Positions 1-7,670 are shown, numbered from the stretch's first letter. The stretch: 19,202 bases of DNA from JAVBNO01 sp031551485 (GCA_031551485.1 JAVBNO010000043.1:1-19202), one strand, 5' to 3'. Notes: a model not told the origin generated them from the letters alone. Made by a program: numbers and translations.

Positions 1-1882
1 CAACGATGTGCTGACCGACGACACCATCGGCCGGTTTGTGGATTGCAGCTTTCCGCTGATCGCCACCGCCCGGCTGTCGGGCATGATGCTGGATTATCAA
101 AAGCTGATGGATTTGGGCATTGGCGGCCTGGCGGCCCAAATTGAAGCCAAGCTGCAAAGCGACCCGGACAACAGTTTTTACAAAGGCGCTTTGGCGTCCC
201 TTGGGCTATTTGTCCGCTGCGCCGACGCACTGCGCGATATGGCGCGCCGGCACAAAGCGGGGGCCGACGCCAAACGGCAGCAACAGCTGGACTTGATCAT
301 TGAAAGTTTGGGCGTCATCCGCCACGACAAACCCCAGACTTTCCACCAGGCGCTTCAGCTTTTCTGGCTGTATGCGCTGCTGGCCGGTGTTATCAACTAT
401 GGCCGGCTGGACGACTACCTGGGTCCCTTTTTGCAGGCGGATTTGGCGGCAGGGCGCATTACCGAGGATGACGCCTACGATTATCTGAAAAGCCTTTGGA
501 CAATGATTGAAAACCGCCGCACCACCGTCAACGGCCGCATTATTGTGGGCGGGCGGGGGCGTAAACATCCGCAAGGCGCCGACATCTTCATTAAAATTGC
601 CATGCGGGTGGCCCGGGATTTGCGCTATGTGGAGCCTCAATTCACGCTGCGTTTGGACAAAAATACCCCCGACGACGTTTTTGCCGAAGCGCTGGACATC
701 ATTGGGCAGGGGGCTACTTACCCCACCCTGTACAACGACGACGTCAACATCCCCGCTGTGATGCGGGCGATGAATGTGGACGAAAAAACAGCGGAGCAAT
801 ACGTGCCTTTCGGCTGCGGCGAATTTGTCATTGCCGGCCAAAGCACCGGCACCCCCAACACCTGCCTCAACCTCCTCAAACTGCTGCAAATTGCCATGAA
901 CAACGGCATTGACCCTGCCGACGGCATATACAAGGCGGGGCCGCTGCAGCTCAAACCCCTTGGGGAACTGCAAACTTATGAAGAGCTGTGGGAGCAATAT
1001 ACAAAAGTGCTGGACTATTACTTCGACCTTTCTGTGCGCGCCCAGGCCTATTCTTACGAAGTGATGAACCGGGAAGTCTCTTTCCTCTTCACCAGCATAC
1101 TTATGGACGACTGTATTGCCCGGGGCAAAGCGCTTTTGGACGGCGGCGTGCGGTATCTGGGTGGCACCAACGAAACCTATGGCAATATTAATACCTCCGA
1201 CGCTCTGACCGCCATCAAGCAGCTGGTGTACGAACAAAAACGGTACACGCTGGAAGAACTGAACACGGCGGCGCTTTGCAACTTTAAAGGCCACGAAGTG
1301 CTGCGCAAAGAGCTGTGGGAATGTGATAAATACGGCAACGACCTTGACACCGCCGACAGCATTGCCGACACCCTTTTTTGCTATGTGGCCAACGGCATTC
1401 GTGACCGGGGGCTGCAACACGGCATGGCTTATTATTTAATCGTCATCAGCAATAATCAGCTGAATACGGAATGGGGCCGCACCACCGCCGCCTCCTTGGA
1501 CGGGCGGTATGCCGGCCAGTACATGAACCCGGCCAACAATCCCCAGGGGGGCGCCAACCAGTCGGGCCCCACGGCCATGCTCAACTCCCTTGCCAAGTTC
1601 GACGCCGGCTTGCACGGCGGTTCGGTGCAAAACATCAAATTCTCCAAAGCGTTTTTTAACGAGAATCTGCCCCTGATCCAAACGCTGTTCCGCACCTATT
1701 TTCAAAAAGGTGGGTGCCAGGTGATGGTGACGGTGGTGGACAAAGGGGTGCTGGAGGACGCGGTCGTCCACCCGGAGCTGTACCCCGACCTTATTGTGCG
1801 GGTCAGCGGATTCAGCGCTGTCTTTGTCAACCTGGAACCAGATATTCAAGCCGAGCTGTTAAGCCGAGTCATGTACGGATAG
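1..1882 (+). CDS. glycyl radical enzyme (PFL-like), 5' truncated by window edge
   Basis: Glycyl radical enzyme of the pyruvate formate-lyase superfamily, cytosolic and strictly anaerobic. The frame is open to the left edge; about 625 residues are visible and full-length relatives have roughly 750-850, so the N-terminal part lies outside. Counting from the GTG at base 8, the thiyl cysteine is C270 in the motif F-G-C-G-E, and the radical glycine is G601 in RVSGFSAVF, 23 residues from the C-terminus, as expected for the family. The Cys-x-Glu arrangement is that of eliminating enzymes (diol, hydroxyproline, choline or isethionate type) and differs from the Cys-Cys pair of true pyruvate formate-lyase. 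Those characterised groups mostly read GCVE; here it is GCGE, so the substrate is not assigned. The activating enzyme follows 13 bases downstream. There are no microcompartment genes in view. Superfamily call is firm; reaction is open. Confidence 0.93.
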   Translation, partial: NDVLTDDTIGRFVDCSFPLIATARLSGMMLDYQKLMDLGIGGLAAQIEAKLQSDPDNSFYKGALASLGLFVRCADALRDMARRHKAGADAKRQQQLDLIIESLGVIRHDKPQTFHQALQLFWLYALLAGVINYGRLDDYLGPFLQADLAAGRITEDDAYDYLKSLWTMIENRRTTVNGRIIVGGRGRKHPQGADIFIKIAMRVARDLRYVEPQFTLRLDKNTPDDVFAEALDIIGQGATYPTLYNDDVNIPAVMRAMNVDEKTAEQYVPFGCGEFVIAGQSTGTPNTCLNLLKLLQIAMNNGIDPADGIYKAGPLQLKPLGELQTYEELWEQYTKVLDYYFDLSVRAQAYSYEVMNREVSFLFTSILMDDCIARGKALLDGGVRYLGGTNETYGNINTSDALTAIKQLVYEQKRYTLEELNTAALCNFKGHEVLRKELWECDKYGNDLDTADSIADTLFCYVANGIRDRGLQHGMAYYLIVISNNQLNTEWGRTTAASLDGRYAGQYMNPANNPQGGANQSGPTAMLNSLAKFDAGLHGGSVQNIKFSKAFFNENLPLIQTLFRTYFQKGGCQVMVTVVDKGVLEDAVVHPELYPDLIVRVSGFSAVFVNLEPDIQAELLSRVMYG

Positions 1883-1895
1883 GCGGGAAGTTACC

Positions 1896-2813
1896 TTGAA
1901 AGCCAATATTATTGAAATTGAGCGGTTTGCCGTCCACGACGGCCCGGGTATTCGCACGGTGGTTTTTTTGAAAGGCTGCCCGCTGCGGTGTCCCTGGTGC
2001 GCCAACCCCGAATCCCAAAGCAAGCTGCCCCAGCTAATGTATAACCGGCGCAAATGTGTCCACTGCCTGGCCTGTGTGGCGGCCTGCCGCTACGACGCGA
2101 TTCGGGGCGAAGCCGCAGCAGAGGAATCGGTGGTGGTGGGGCCGGTATTTATCCGGGAAAACTGCGTGGGTTGCATGGCTTGTCAAAAAGCGTGCCCCAC
2201 GGGGGCTATCACTTTTTCCGGGCGGATGATGGCTGTCGATGATATCATTGACGTGGTGTTGCGGGACCGGGATTATTACGACAACTCGGGCGGCGGCGTC
2301 ACTTTTTCCGGCGGCGAGCCTTTTTACCAACCGGAGGCGCTTTTGGCCCTTTTGCAGGCGGCCAAAGCCCACGGCCTCACTACCGCCGTGGAAACGGAGG
2401 GCCACGCCCGGCCGGACGATTTACAAAAAGCGGCCCCGTTTGTGGACGTCTTTTTGTTTGACCTCAAACACCCGGACCCCGAAACGCTGCGGCGGGTGGC
2501 GGGCGGCGACGCCAATTTAATCGGGCGCAATCTGGCTTATCTTGCTTCGTTGGACCCCGGCAAAATCACCATTCGCATCCCGGTCATTCCCGGGTTTAAC
2601 CACGACCGGGACAGTATGGAAAAACTGTTCACCACAGCCGCCGGGCTGGGCATTCGGCGGGTGGATTTGCTGCCCTACCACAATATGGCCCGCAACAAAT
2701 ATGCCGCGTTAGGTCTGACTTATCCCATGGGCGATGCCAAAATGCTGGCCAAAGAAGCGCTTGTACCCTGGAAGGCGCTGGGGGAGAGCATGAGTCTTTT
2801 GGTGCGTCTGTAG
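1896..2813 (+). CDS. glycyl radical enzyme activating enzyme (radical SAM, two extra 4Fe-4S clusters)
   Basis: Radical SAM activase that should place the glycyl radical on the enzyme encoded just upstream. It has 305 residues, the usual length for activases with a ferredoxin insert. The radical SAM cluster motif is C28-x3-C32-x2-C35. It is followed by an 8-cysteine ferredoxin-like insert: C54, C57, C60, C64 and C90, C93, C96, C100. The SAM-binding stretch T-F-S-G-G-E-P follows, then a TIM-barrel C-terminus. The start is a TTG preceded by GGCGGGAAG; no ATG fits before the conserved N-terminal FAVHDGPGIRT segment, so the TTG is needed. Spacing of 13 bases from the upstream stop means one transcript. 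Two-cluster activases go with non-PFL enzymes, which agrees with the Cys-x-Glu active site of the partner. Confidence 0.95.
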   Translation: MKANIIEIERFAVHDGPGIRTVVFLKGCPLRCPWCANPESQSKLPQLMYNRRKCVHCLACVAACRYDAIRGEAAAEESVVVGPVFIRENCVGCMACQKACPTGAITFSGRMMAVDDIIDVVLRDRDYYDNSGGGVTFSGGEPFYQPEALLALLQAAKAHGLTTAVETEGHARPDDLQKAAPFVDVFLFDLKHPDPETLRRVAGGDANLIGRNLAYLASLDPGKITIRIPVIPGFNHDRDSMEKLFTTAAGLGIRRVDLLPYHNMARNKYAALGLTYPMGDAKMLAKEALVPWKALGESMSLLVRL

Positions 2814-2848
2814 ACTATTTTGCATGTGCCGCGAAGAGGAGTGGGACA

Positions 2849-3199
2849 ATGTATACCTTTTTGTGCTATGAGAAATGCACCACTTGCCAAAAAGCAAAAG
2901 CATGGCTGGACAGCCACGGCGTCGCCTATCGCGTCCGCCCTATTGTAGCCGAGCGCCCCACCCGGCAGGAGTTGGCCGCATGGCACCGGCAAAGCGGATT
3001 GCCCCTTCGGCGTTTTTTTAACACCAGCGGCCTTGTCTATCGGTCTTTGGGGCTGGGGGCCAAACTTCCTGCCATGACAGAAGACGCGCAGCTGGACATA
3101 TTGGCCAGCGACGGTATGCTGGTGAAGCGTCCCCTTGTGGTGGGGCCGGACGTGGTACTGGTGGGCTTCCGAGAAGCCGAGTGGCAAGTGCTCTTATAG
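2849..3199 (+). CDS. ArsC/Spx family thioredoxin-fold protein
   Basis: A 116-residue protein of the arsenate reductase C / Spx / YffB family. Visible family marks are an N-terminal CxxC at C10-T-T-C13, the FFNTSG-x-x-YR segment at residues 56-65, and K93-R94-P95-L-V-V-G with the family proline, followed by VLVGF. Length fits the family. The CxxC resembles Spx and YffB more than classical ArsC, but the N-terminal pattern alone cannot tell a regulator from a reductase. GAAGAGGAG precedes the ATG. It lies 35 bases after the activase gene on the same strand and may share its transcript, which would hint at thiol or redox housekeeping linked to the glycyl radical enzyme; that link is inference. 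Confidence 0.85.
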   Translation: MYTFLCYEKCTTCQKAKAWLDSHGVAYRVRPIVAERPTRQELAAWHRQSGLPLRRFFNTSGLVYRSLGLGAKLPAMTEDAQLDILASDGMLVKRPLVVGPDVVLVGFREAEWQVLL

Positions 3200-3240
3200 G
3201 GCTGTGGCGGCTCCGGAAAAGTGCTTTTCGCAAAATGCTG

Positions 3241-3292
3241 AAACGAAAAATACTGCCGTAAAATCATACAAGATTTTACGGCAGTATTTGTT
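3241..3292 (-). terminator. rho-independent terminator of the initiator tRNA gene, possibly bidirectional
   Basis: A perfect 18-base stem (3248-3265 with 3272-3289) closes a 6-base loop, starting only a few bases past the tRNA 3' end. On the minus strand it is followed by TTTTTCGTTT, a good U-tract. On the plus strand the stem is followed by GTTTGG, so weaker termination of the ArsC-like gene is possible. Confidence 0.88.
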
Positions 3293-3369
<77 letters not shown>

Positions 3370-3377
3370 TTATCTGT

Positions 3378-3399
3378 GGCGCCCCTTTTTTGAGGCGCC
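3378..3399 (-). other. 5' leader hairpin of the initiator tRNA transcript
   Basis: GGCGCC pairs with GGCGCC, extended by two further pairs including a G-T wobble, around an A-rich loop. It lies between the -10 box and the mature tRNA 5' end and would form almost at the first transcribed base. It may protect the leader or position RNase P; role is inference. Confidence 0.55.
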
Positions 3400-3404
3400 T
3401 TATT

Positions 3405-3433
3405 ATTATACAATAGGGTATTTTAAATTGCAA
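3405..3433 (-). promoter_or_regulatory. sigma-A promoter of tRNA-fMet
   Basis: On the minus strand TTGCAA (3428-3433), a 17-base spacer and TATAAT (3405-3410). The expected start is near 3398, giving a leader of about 29 bases before the tRNA. Confidence 0.85.
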
Positions 3434-3468
3434 GGATAAATTATCATAAATAGAAAGGAAATTTCCGA

Positions 3469-3993
3469 CTATTTGCGTTTGCCCTTTTTGGCGGGGGTTT
3501 CCTCCGGCCGAATGGTGCCCGCCCCTTTTTCCAAAGCGACGGTGCCGGTGCGGGCAATCTCCTCAATTCCGTAGGGCGCCAGCAGTTCAATCAGCAGCTC
3601 GATGCGCTCGGGGCGGTCACACAGTTCCACCGTTAATGTGGCAGGGGAGATGTCCACAATTTTGGCCCCCAGCACCCGGGCAATGTCAATCACCTCGCTG
3701 CGTTTTTTGGGCTTGCCGTTCACTTTAACCAAAATCAGTTCCCGGCGGGTCAGCACCAGCGGTTCCAGCTCTTTCACCATGATGACATCCACCAGCTTGT
3801 CCAGCTGCTTTTCTACCTGGTCGACAATATATTCGTCCCCGTCCACCACAATGGTCATGCGGGAAACGCTTTTATCCTGGGTTTCGCCCACCGCCAGACT
3901 GTCAATGTTAAAGCCCCGGCGGGAAAAAAGTCCCGCCACCCGGGAGAGTACGCCCGCCCGGTTTTGCACCAGCACCGAAATCACATGTTTCAT
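3469..3993 (-). CDS. ilvN: acetolactate synthase small (regulatory) subunit
   Basis: Regulatory subunit of acetohydroxyacid synthase, the first common enzyme of branched-chain amino acid synthesis; it normally confers valine feedback inhibition. The 174-residue protein opens with an ACT domain (MKHVISVLVQNRAGVLSRVAGLF, then RRGFNIDSLAVG), followed by the ALS_ss C-terminal domain with LILVKV and the conserved AKIVDISPATLTVELC. It ends in a Lys-rich tail of about 20 residues beyond the usual end. The ATG at 3993 is preceded by AAAGGAGG at normal spacing; a longer open frame upstream overlaps ilvB and has no support. The gap to the ilvB stop is 20 bases, so the two are one operon. No clear terminator follows; reading through into the tRNA-fMet unit is possible. 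Confidence 0.95.
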   Translation of the reverse strand: MKHVISVLVQNRAGVLSRVAGLFSRRGFNIDSLAVGETQDKSVSRMTIVVDGDEYIVDQVEKQLDKLVDVIMVKELEPLVLTRRELILVKVNGKPKKRSEVIDIARVLGAKIVDISPATLTVELCDRPERIELLIELLAPYGIEEIARTGTVALEKGAGTIRPEETPAKKGKRK

Positions 3994-4013
3994 CTGCGCG
4001 CCTCCTTTTCGTT

Positions 4014-5657
4014 TTACAGGGAGCTTTCGTTTTCGTCCACCATAACCTCGATGAGGAAAAGCCTGTCTGCTTTGCCCATTTCGGCAATGGCGGCGTCGGC
4101 CTCGGCCATATTGGTCACCCGTCGGGCGGGAATGCCGTAGGCTTCGGCAATTTTGATGGTATCGGGGCCCCAAAGGGCTACGGCGGCATGTCGTCTGTCA
4201 AAGGCGGTGTCCTGGTGCTCCCGCACCAGCCCCAGCGCATGGTTGGTCATCACCACCACCCCAAAAGGGGCTTCATATTGGACGGCGGTGGCCAACTCCA
4301 TCATACTCATTTGAAAGGCGCCGTCTCCGCAAACCGCCACCACCCGTCGGTTTTGGCCTTTTTGGTCGGCCAGCTTTGCGCCCAACGCGGCGGGAATGGC
4401 ATAGCCCATGGTGCCCATGCCGCCGCTGGTAAGAAAGCGGCCGCCGGCACGCATGAGAAGATTGTTGGCGGACCAGGTCTGGTTTTGTCCCACATCGGAC
4501 ACCCAAATGGCATTGTCAGGCAGCGCCAAAGAGAGCCGGCGGCAAAAGGCTTTGGGGTTTACGGTGCCTTTACGTTCGTCAAAGTCGGGGGTGTATTTCG
4601 CTTTTTGGGCGGTCAGTTCGGCCAACCAATTTGCAGTATCGCAGCGGATATACCTGGCGGCCTTTTCCAGCTGGGCCAAAACAGCCTTGCCGTCGCCCAC
4701 CAGGGGCAGTGTCACTTTTAAGTTTTTACCCACCTCGGCAGGGTCGATGTCAATGTGGATTACTTTTGTGGTTTTTCCCGCCGCCCCTTGTGGGGAGACA
4801 GAGCGGTCGCCCACCCGGGACCCGGCCAAAATCAGCAAATCGGCGTTTTTCAGCGCCCAATTGGCATAGGGTTTGCCGTGAATGCCGTACATGCCAAAAT
4901 AGTGGGGATGGGCGGTGGGCAGCGCCCCAATGCCCATCATGGTGGCCACCGCAGGAATGCCGGTTTTCTCCACCAGCGCCTGCAGGTTTGCCCCCGCCCC
5001 AGCAATGTGTATGCCGCCGCCAATGCAGAAAAGGGGCCGTTTTGCTTCGTTTATCATCGCCACCGCCGTGCGGATGGCGGTGGCGTCCGCCTCCCCCGGC
5101 AAGCGGTAGCCCGGAATGTCAATGGCCTTGGGGTAGGCAAAAGCAATTTTCTCTTTTTGGATGTCTACCGGCAGGTCGATCAGCACCGGGCCGGGGCGGC
5201 CTGTCGCCGCCAAATAAAAGGCCTCTTTGACAATATGGGGCACGGCGGCCGCCTCTTTAACCAAATAGCTGTGTTTCACAAAGGGTTCCGCCGCACCGGT
5301 AATATCCGCCTCCTGGAAAACATCGCGGCCCAGCAGGTGGCTGTCCACCTGGCCGGTAAAAGCCACCAGGGGCACACTGTCCATATAAGCCGTGGCCAGG
5401 CCGGTAATTAAATTGGTGGCCCCGGGGCCAGAGGTGACGGCGCAGACACCGGGCTTGCCCGTCGTCCGGGCGGCGGCACCGGCGGCATGGGCCGCGTTTT
5501 GCTCCTGGCGCACAATGACGCTTTGTATAGACGAGGCGGCCAGGCTGTCATAAAAGGGGCAGATGGTGACACCGGGGTAACCAAATACGCGTTCCACACC
5601 CTCGGCAAGCAGACATTGGACAATGGCGTCGGATACGGTCATCATCGTTTCGGGCAT
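4014..5657 (-). CDS. ilvB: acetolactate synthase large (catalytic) subunit
   Basis: Thiamine-diphosphate and FAD dependent catalytic subunit making acetolactate or acetohydroxybutyrate from pyruvate. It has 547 residues, normal for the family. The TPP-activating glutamate is E52 in RQEQNAAHAAG. SGPGATNLITGLATAY and GRPGPVLIDLP are family landmarks, and the Mg-TPP motif runs from GDGAF (444-448) to N472. The ATG at 5657 is chosen because AAGGGAG precedes it and because a more upstream TTG at 5693 overlaps the -10 box of the promoter. The first 50 residues (FGYPGVTICPFYDSL) deviate from the common GGAVLPIYDAL pattern, so this is a somewhat divergent member, but the adjacent ilvN supports the biosynthetic role. 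No ilvC, ilvD or leu genes are in view. Confidence 0.95.
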   Translation of the reverse strand: MPETMMTVSDAIVQCLLAEGVERVFGYPGVTICPFYDSLAASSIQSVIVRQEQNAAHAAGAAARTTGKPGVCAVTSGPGATNLITGLATAYMDSVPLVAFTGQVDSHLLGRDVFQEADITGAAEPFVKHSYLVKEAAAVPHIVKEAFYLAATGRPGPVLIDLPVDIQKEKIAFAYPKAIDIPGYRLPGEADATAIRTAVAMINEAKRPLFCIGGGIHIAGAGANLQALVEKTGIPAVATMMGIGALPTAHPHYFGMYGIHGKPYANWALKNADLLILAGSRVGDRSVSPQGAAGKTTKVIHIDIDPAEVGKNLKVTLPLVGDGKAVLAQLEKAARYIRCDTANWLAELTAQKAKYTPDFDERKGTVNPKAFCRRLSLALPDNAIWVSDVGQNQTWSANNLLMRAGGRFLTSGGMGTMGYAIPAALGAKLADQKGQNRRVVAVCGDGAFQMSMMELATAVQYEAPFGVVVMTNHALGLVREHQDTAFDRRHAAVALWGPDTIKIAEAYGIPARRVTNMAEADAAIAEMGKADRLFLIEVMVDENESSL

Positions 5658-5692
5658 GTCGGCATCTCCCTTCTTTTGCTCATTCTTCCCCA

Positions 5693-5721
5693 ATTATATG
5701 TCCTTCGCCATTCTTCGTCAA
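5693..5721 (-). promoter_or_regulatory. sigma-A promoter of ilvBN
   Basis: On the minus strand TTGACG (5716-5721), a 17-base spacer and TATAAT (5693-5698). The start of transcription should fall near 5686, leaving a leader of only about 30 bases before the ilvB ATG. That is too short for a T-box or leader-peptide attenuator. Confidence 0.88.
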
Positions 5722-5760
5722 GGGGCGGCCGTGGCTGGTTCTCCGCAAGTCAGAGGGGGC
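5722..5760. repeat. left copy of an intergenic inverted repeat (about 40 bases)
   Basis: The segment carries GGGCGGCCGTGGCT, then GGTTCTCCGC, then AGAGGGGGC. The same blocks in the same order lie reversed at 6694-6741, on the other side of the lipoprotein gene. The repeat begins exactly next to the ilvB -35 box. Confidence 0.65.
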
Positions 5761-5819
5761 AAAAAAGGCAAAACCTGCGCCTCTCGGTAAAAACCATTTA
5801 AGAGGGGGTGGGTTTTGCC
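5761..5819 (-). terminator. rho-independent terminator of the lipoprotein gene
   Basis: On the minus strand GGCAAAACC (5811-5819) pairs with GGTTTTGCC (5767-5775). Inside, CCTCT pairs with AGAGG, and six T residues (5761-5766) follow. It lies about 50 bases after the stop codon. Confidence 0.85.
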
Positions 5820-5869
5820 CAGCGTACATTGTTGGCTGAATTTGCGAAGGGAAATGTCGGATTAGATTG

Positions 5870-6574
5870 CTAATCTGATTCGGAAGTGTAATCGAGCGCC
5901 TGAACGATTTGAAACCAAGGGCCATCCGCATCCTGACGTAGCACAAAAGCAAACTGTTTTTGTTTAACAGGCTTTGTGACGTCGGCCCCATCTGTGATTG
6001 CCTCGTAATAATCGACAGTCACCAAAACCTCGTCCCCATGCCCATTTATTTGGATATTCTGAGGGTCGGCCATCGGTTTGTCCCAGCCGTCGTAAATGTG
6101 GTAAGTATCGCTCTCCATGTCGTAAAAGAGGTTATCTGAGGCCGTGTTAAAGCCCTCAACGCCGAAATGTCGGCTCACATACCGCGTCACATTCTCGCGG
6201 GGAATGGAATACATGCCGTTGTCGCTTTGATAAATTTCGCGCCCGCCATTTACAAGGAGCTGTTCCAGTGCAAAAAGGCCGACCTGCTCCTTGTCCCAGC
6301 CTACGGCGTCACCGGAAAGGTTGTGGAAACTCAGCACAAAATCAGATACATATCCGTCTAATGCCTGGCGGTTTTTGGCATCCAAACTATCAAAATTGAG
6401 AGGAATCGCAGAACTCTCAGATGACTCCTCAGTCTTACCGCTTTGCGCGCTATTATAGCTTTCACTTGGAGCTGCTGAAGATTCGCTGCGCGTGTTTCTT
6501 GGGCCACATGCGGTCAATATGCAGAGCATAGCCGCAATGAGCGGGATGACTCTCTTGACAATACTTTTCTTCAT
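5870..6574 (-). CDS. secreted lipoprotein of unknown function
   Basis: A 234-residue predicted lipoprotein. The N-terminus has a Lys/Arg start, a hydrophobic core and the lipobox L20-T-A-C23, so the mature protein should be anchored by C23 on the outer face of the membrane. Residues 24-57 are a Ser/Glu-rich linker with several SES repeats. The rest looks globular and mixed alpha/beta, with acidic segments (LFYDMESDTYHIYDGW; VLVTVDYYEAITDG) and no motif I can name. It resembles many small clostridial lipoproteins with a ligand- or cell-wall-facing domain only in general terms. It is a single-gene unit with its own promoter and terminator, and inverted repeats enclose the whole unit. GAGG lies about ten bases before the ATG. 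Function unknown. Confidence 0.85.
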   Translation of the reverse strand: MKKSIVKRVIPLIAAMLCILTACGPRNTRSESSAAPSESYNSAQSGKTEESSESSAIPLNFDSLDAKNRQALDGYVSDFVLSFHNLSGDAVGWDKEQVGLFALEQLLVNGGREIYQSDNGMYSIPRENVTRYVSRHFGVEGFNTASDNLFYDMESDTYHIYDGWDKPMADPQNIQINGHGDEVLVTVDYYEAITDGADVTKPVKQKQFAFVLRQDADGPWFQIVQALDYTSESD

Positions 6575-6633
6575 GCGTAAAATACCTCATAATACAAATA
6601 CTGTTTGTCAGCATTCCGCCGAATCCTGACATA

Positions 6634-6662
6634 ATTATAGCGCAGAACAAAACTGTTATCAA
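6634..6662 (-). promoter_or_regulatory. sigma-A promoter of the lipoprotein gene
   Basis: On the minus strand TTGATA (6657-6662), 17-base spacer, TATAAT (6634-6639). The leader to the ATG at 6574 is about 55 bases. Confidence 0.85.
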
Positions 6663-6693
6663 TGTTTCATTTGCCGGAGGTTTTCTGGAAATA

Positions 6694-6741
6694 GCCCCCC
6701 TCTAAATCGCGGAGAACCCCGTGGCTAGCACGACCGCCCGC
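6694..6741. repeat. right copy of the intergenic inverted repeat
   Basis: Read on the minus strand it gives GCGGGCGGTCGTGCTAGCC, then GGTTCTCCGC and AGAGGGGGGC. These are the same blocks as 5722-5760 with a few extra bases in the middle. It ends 20 bases before the stop codon of the methyltransferase gene. Confidence 0.65.
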
Positions 6742-6761
6742 TTATCCTGTCGTTTTTGGTG

Positions 6762-7322
6762 TTATTGTTTTTGAAAGACAGCCGCCCGGCAGGCGGGTAT
6801 TGCGGGGCGTTCTGCCAGAACAAAACCCGTTTTTTCAATCATTTTGATACAGGCATCATAATCCGCCTGGTGTTGCACCTTGGGCTCGGCCAGCAGCAGC
6901 CTGCCCCCGGGCAAAAGGGCGGCGCGAATTTCTTGCATCAGCCTTTCGGGGTCGGGCACCTCGTGCAGCATCATAAACAAGAGGGCAAAGCCCGCCTTTT
7001 CGGCCCACCCTTCCAGGTTCAGCTTGGTCTGGGTGCACAAATGCGGCGTAATGGTGGAGGCAACTCCCGCTTTGTGCGCTTTTTTCAAAAGGCCATCCAG
7101 CATTTTCTCCTGCATATCAATGGCCACCACCCGGCCGTTTGCGCCCACCAAATGCGCCATAGGGATGGTGAAGAAGCCCATGGCGCAGCCCATGTCAATG
7201 GCGGTCATGCCCGGGGCCAGATAGGGTTTTGTAATGCGGTAAGGGTTGTGTATCAGCTTGCGAAGAGGGGCCCCCAAAACAGGGCCCATCCAGGAAGGGC
7301 ACACCGTGTGCTGCTTTTCCAT
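6762..7322 (-). CDS. class I SAM-dependent methyltransferase, substrate unknown
   Basis: A 186-residue Rossmann-fold methyltransferase. Motif I is A41-I-D43-M-G45-C-A-M-G48-F-F, the acidic post-I residue is in VVAIDM, and a motif IV-like FMMLHEVPDP follows, with LLPGGRLLLAEP as the beta-5 region. The start region CPSWMGPVLGAPLRKLIHNP is typical of a group of small methyltransferases found in anaerobes. The ATG at 7322 is chosen because GGCGGAGG lies just upstream; a longer frame of 18 more codons runs into the promoter. It is transcribed away from the DUF1858-trmK pair and ends next to an intergenic repeat. The acceptor is not predictable from sequence; small molecules are likely given the size. 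Confidence 0.85.
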   Translation of the reverse strand: MEKQHTVCPSWMGPVLGAPLRKLIHNPYRITKPYLAPGMTAIDMGCAMGFFTIPMAHLVGANGRVVAIDMQEKMLDGLLKKAHKAGVASTITPHLCTQTKLNLEGWAEKAGFALLFMMLHEVPDPERLMQEIRAALLPGGRLLLAEPKVQHQADYDACIKMIEKTGFVLAERPAIPACRAAVFQKQ

Positions 7323-7349
7323 GATCGGCACCTCCGCCTTTTTGTTGAA

Positions 7350-7375
7350 TGACAATATTATACCACTTATTGTCA
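7350..7375. promoter_or_regulatory. palindromic operator candidate over the methyltransferase promoter
   Basis: TGACAATA (7350-7357) and TATTGTCA (7368-7375) form a perfect 8-base inverted repeat around a 10-base centre. The minus-strand -10 box TATAAT (7357-7362) lies inside, while the -35 position has no good hexamer (CACAAG). A dimeric regulator binding here would control the methyltransferase and could affect the divergent gene. The regulator is not identified. Confidence 0.5.
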
Positions 7376-7393
7376 AACTCTTGTGACAGCCAA

Positions 7394-7422
7394 TGGAAAA
7401 AGTCAGGGAGATGTGTTATACT
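7394..7422 (+). promoter_or_regulatory. extended -10 promoter of the DUF1858-trmK unit
   Basis: TATACT (7417-7422) is preceded by TG one base upstream (extended -10). A poor -35 (TGGAAA, 7394-7399) lies 17 bases away. The leader to the ATG is about 40 bases. Confidence 0.55.
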
Positions 7423-7469
7423 TTTGTGGTAAAAGTTTTGGGTTGCCACTGGGAAAGGAGACGCAGCTG

Positions 7470-7670
7470 ATGACGATCACAAAACAACATTTAATTGGCG
7501 AAATTTTAGATTTAGACGCCCGCACGGCGGATTTGTTGCTTCAGGCGGGTATGCACTGCGTGGGCTGCCCCGCCTCCCGGGGGGAAACACTGGAGGAAGC
7601 CTGTTTGGTGCACGGCGTGGACGTCGACCTGCTTTTGCAAGTTATCAACAGCCATTTGGCCCCTTTATGA
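7470..7670 (+). CDS. DUF1858 / hybrid-cluster-associated redox disulfide protein
   Basis: A 66-residue protein consisting of one DUF1858 domain. The hallmark is GMHCVGCPAS with C30 and C33, then GETLEEACLVHGVD, which is near the family consensus. The CxxC pair is thought to be redox-active or metal-binding; the domain is often found alone in anaerobes or next to hybrid cluster protein. The ATG at 7470 has GGAAAGGAG upstream; the frame extends further back without a ribosome site. The stop overlaps the trmK start as ATGA, so the two are translationally coupled. Confidence 0.9.
   Translation: MTITKQHLIGEILDLDARTADLLLQAGMHCVGCPASRGETLEEACLVHGVDVDLLLQVINSHLAPL

Noticed and set aside
206..1420. 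404-codon open frame on the minus strand
   Set aside because: It is the antisense shadow of the glycyl radical enzyme, whose catalytic motifs are intact.
5658..5693. Longer IlvB starting with TTG at 5693
   Set aside because: That codon overlaps the -10 box, and a good ribosome site precedes the ATG at 5657.
5658..5870. T-box or leader-peptide attenuator upstream of ilvB
   Set aside because: A canonical promoter at 5693-5721 leaves a leader of only about 30 bases, and the hairpin with a T run at 5761-5819 lies upstream of that promoter, where it ends the lipoprotein transcript.
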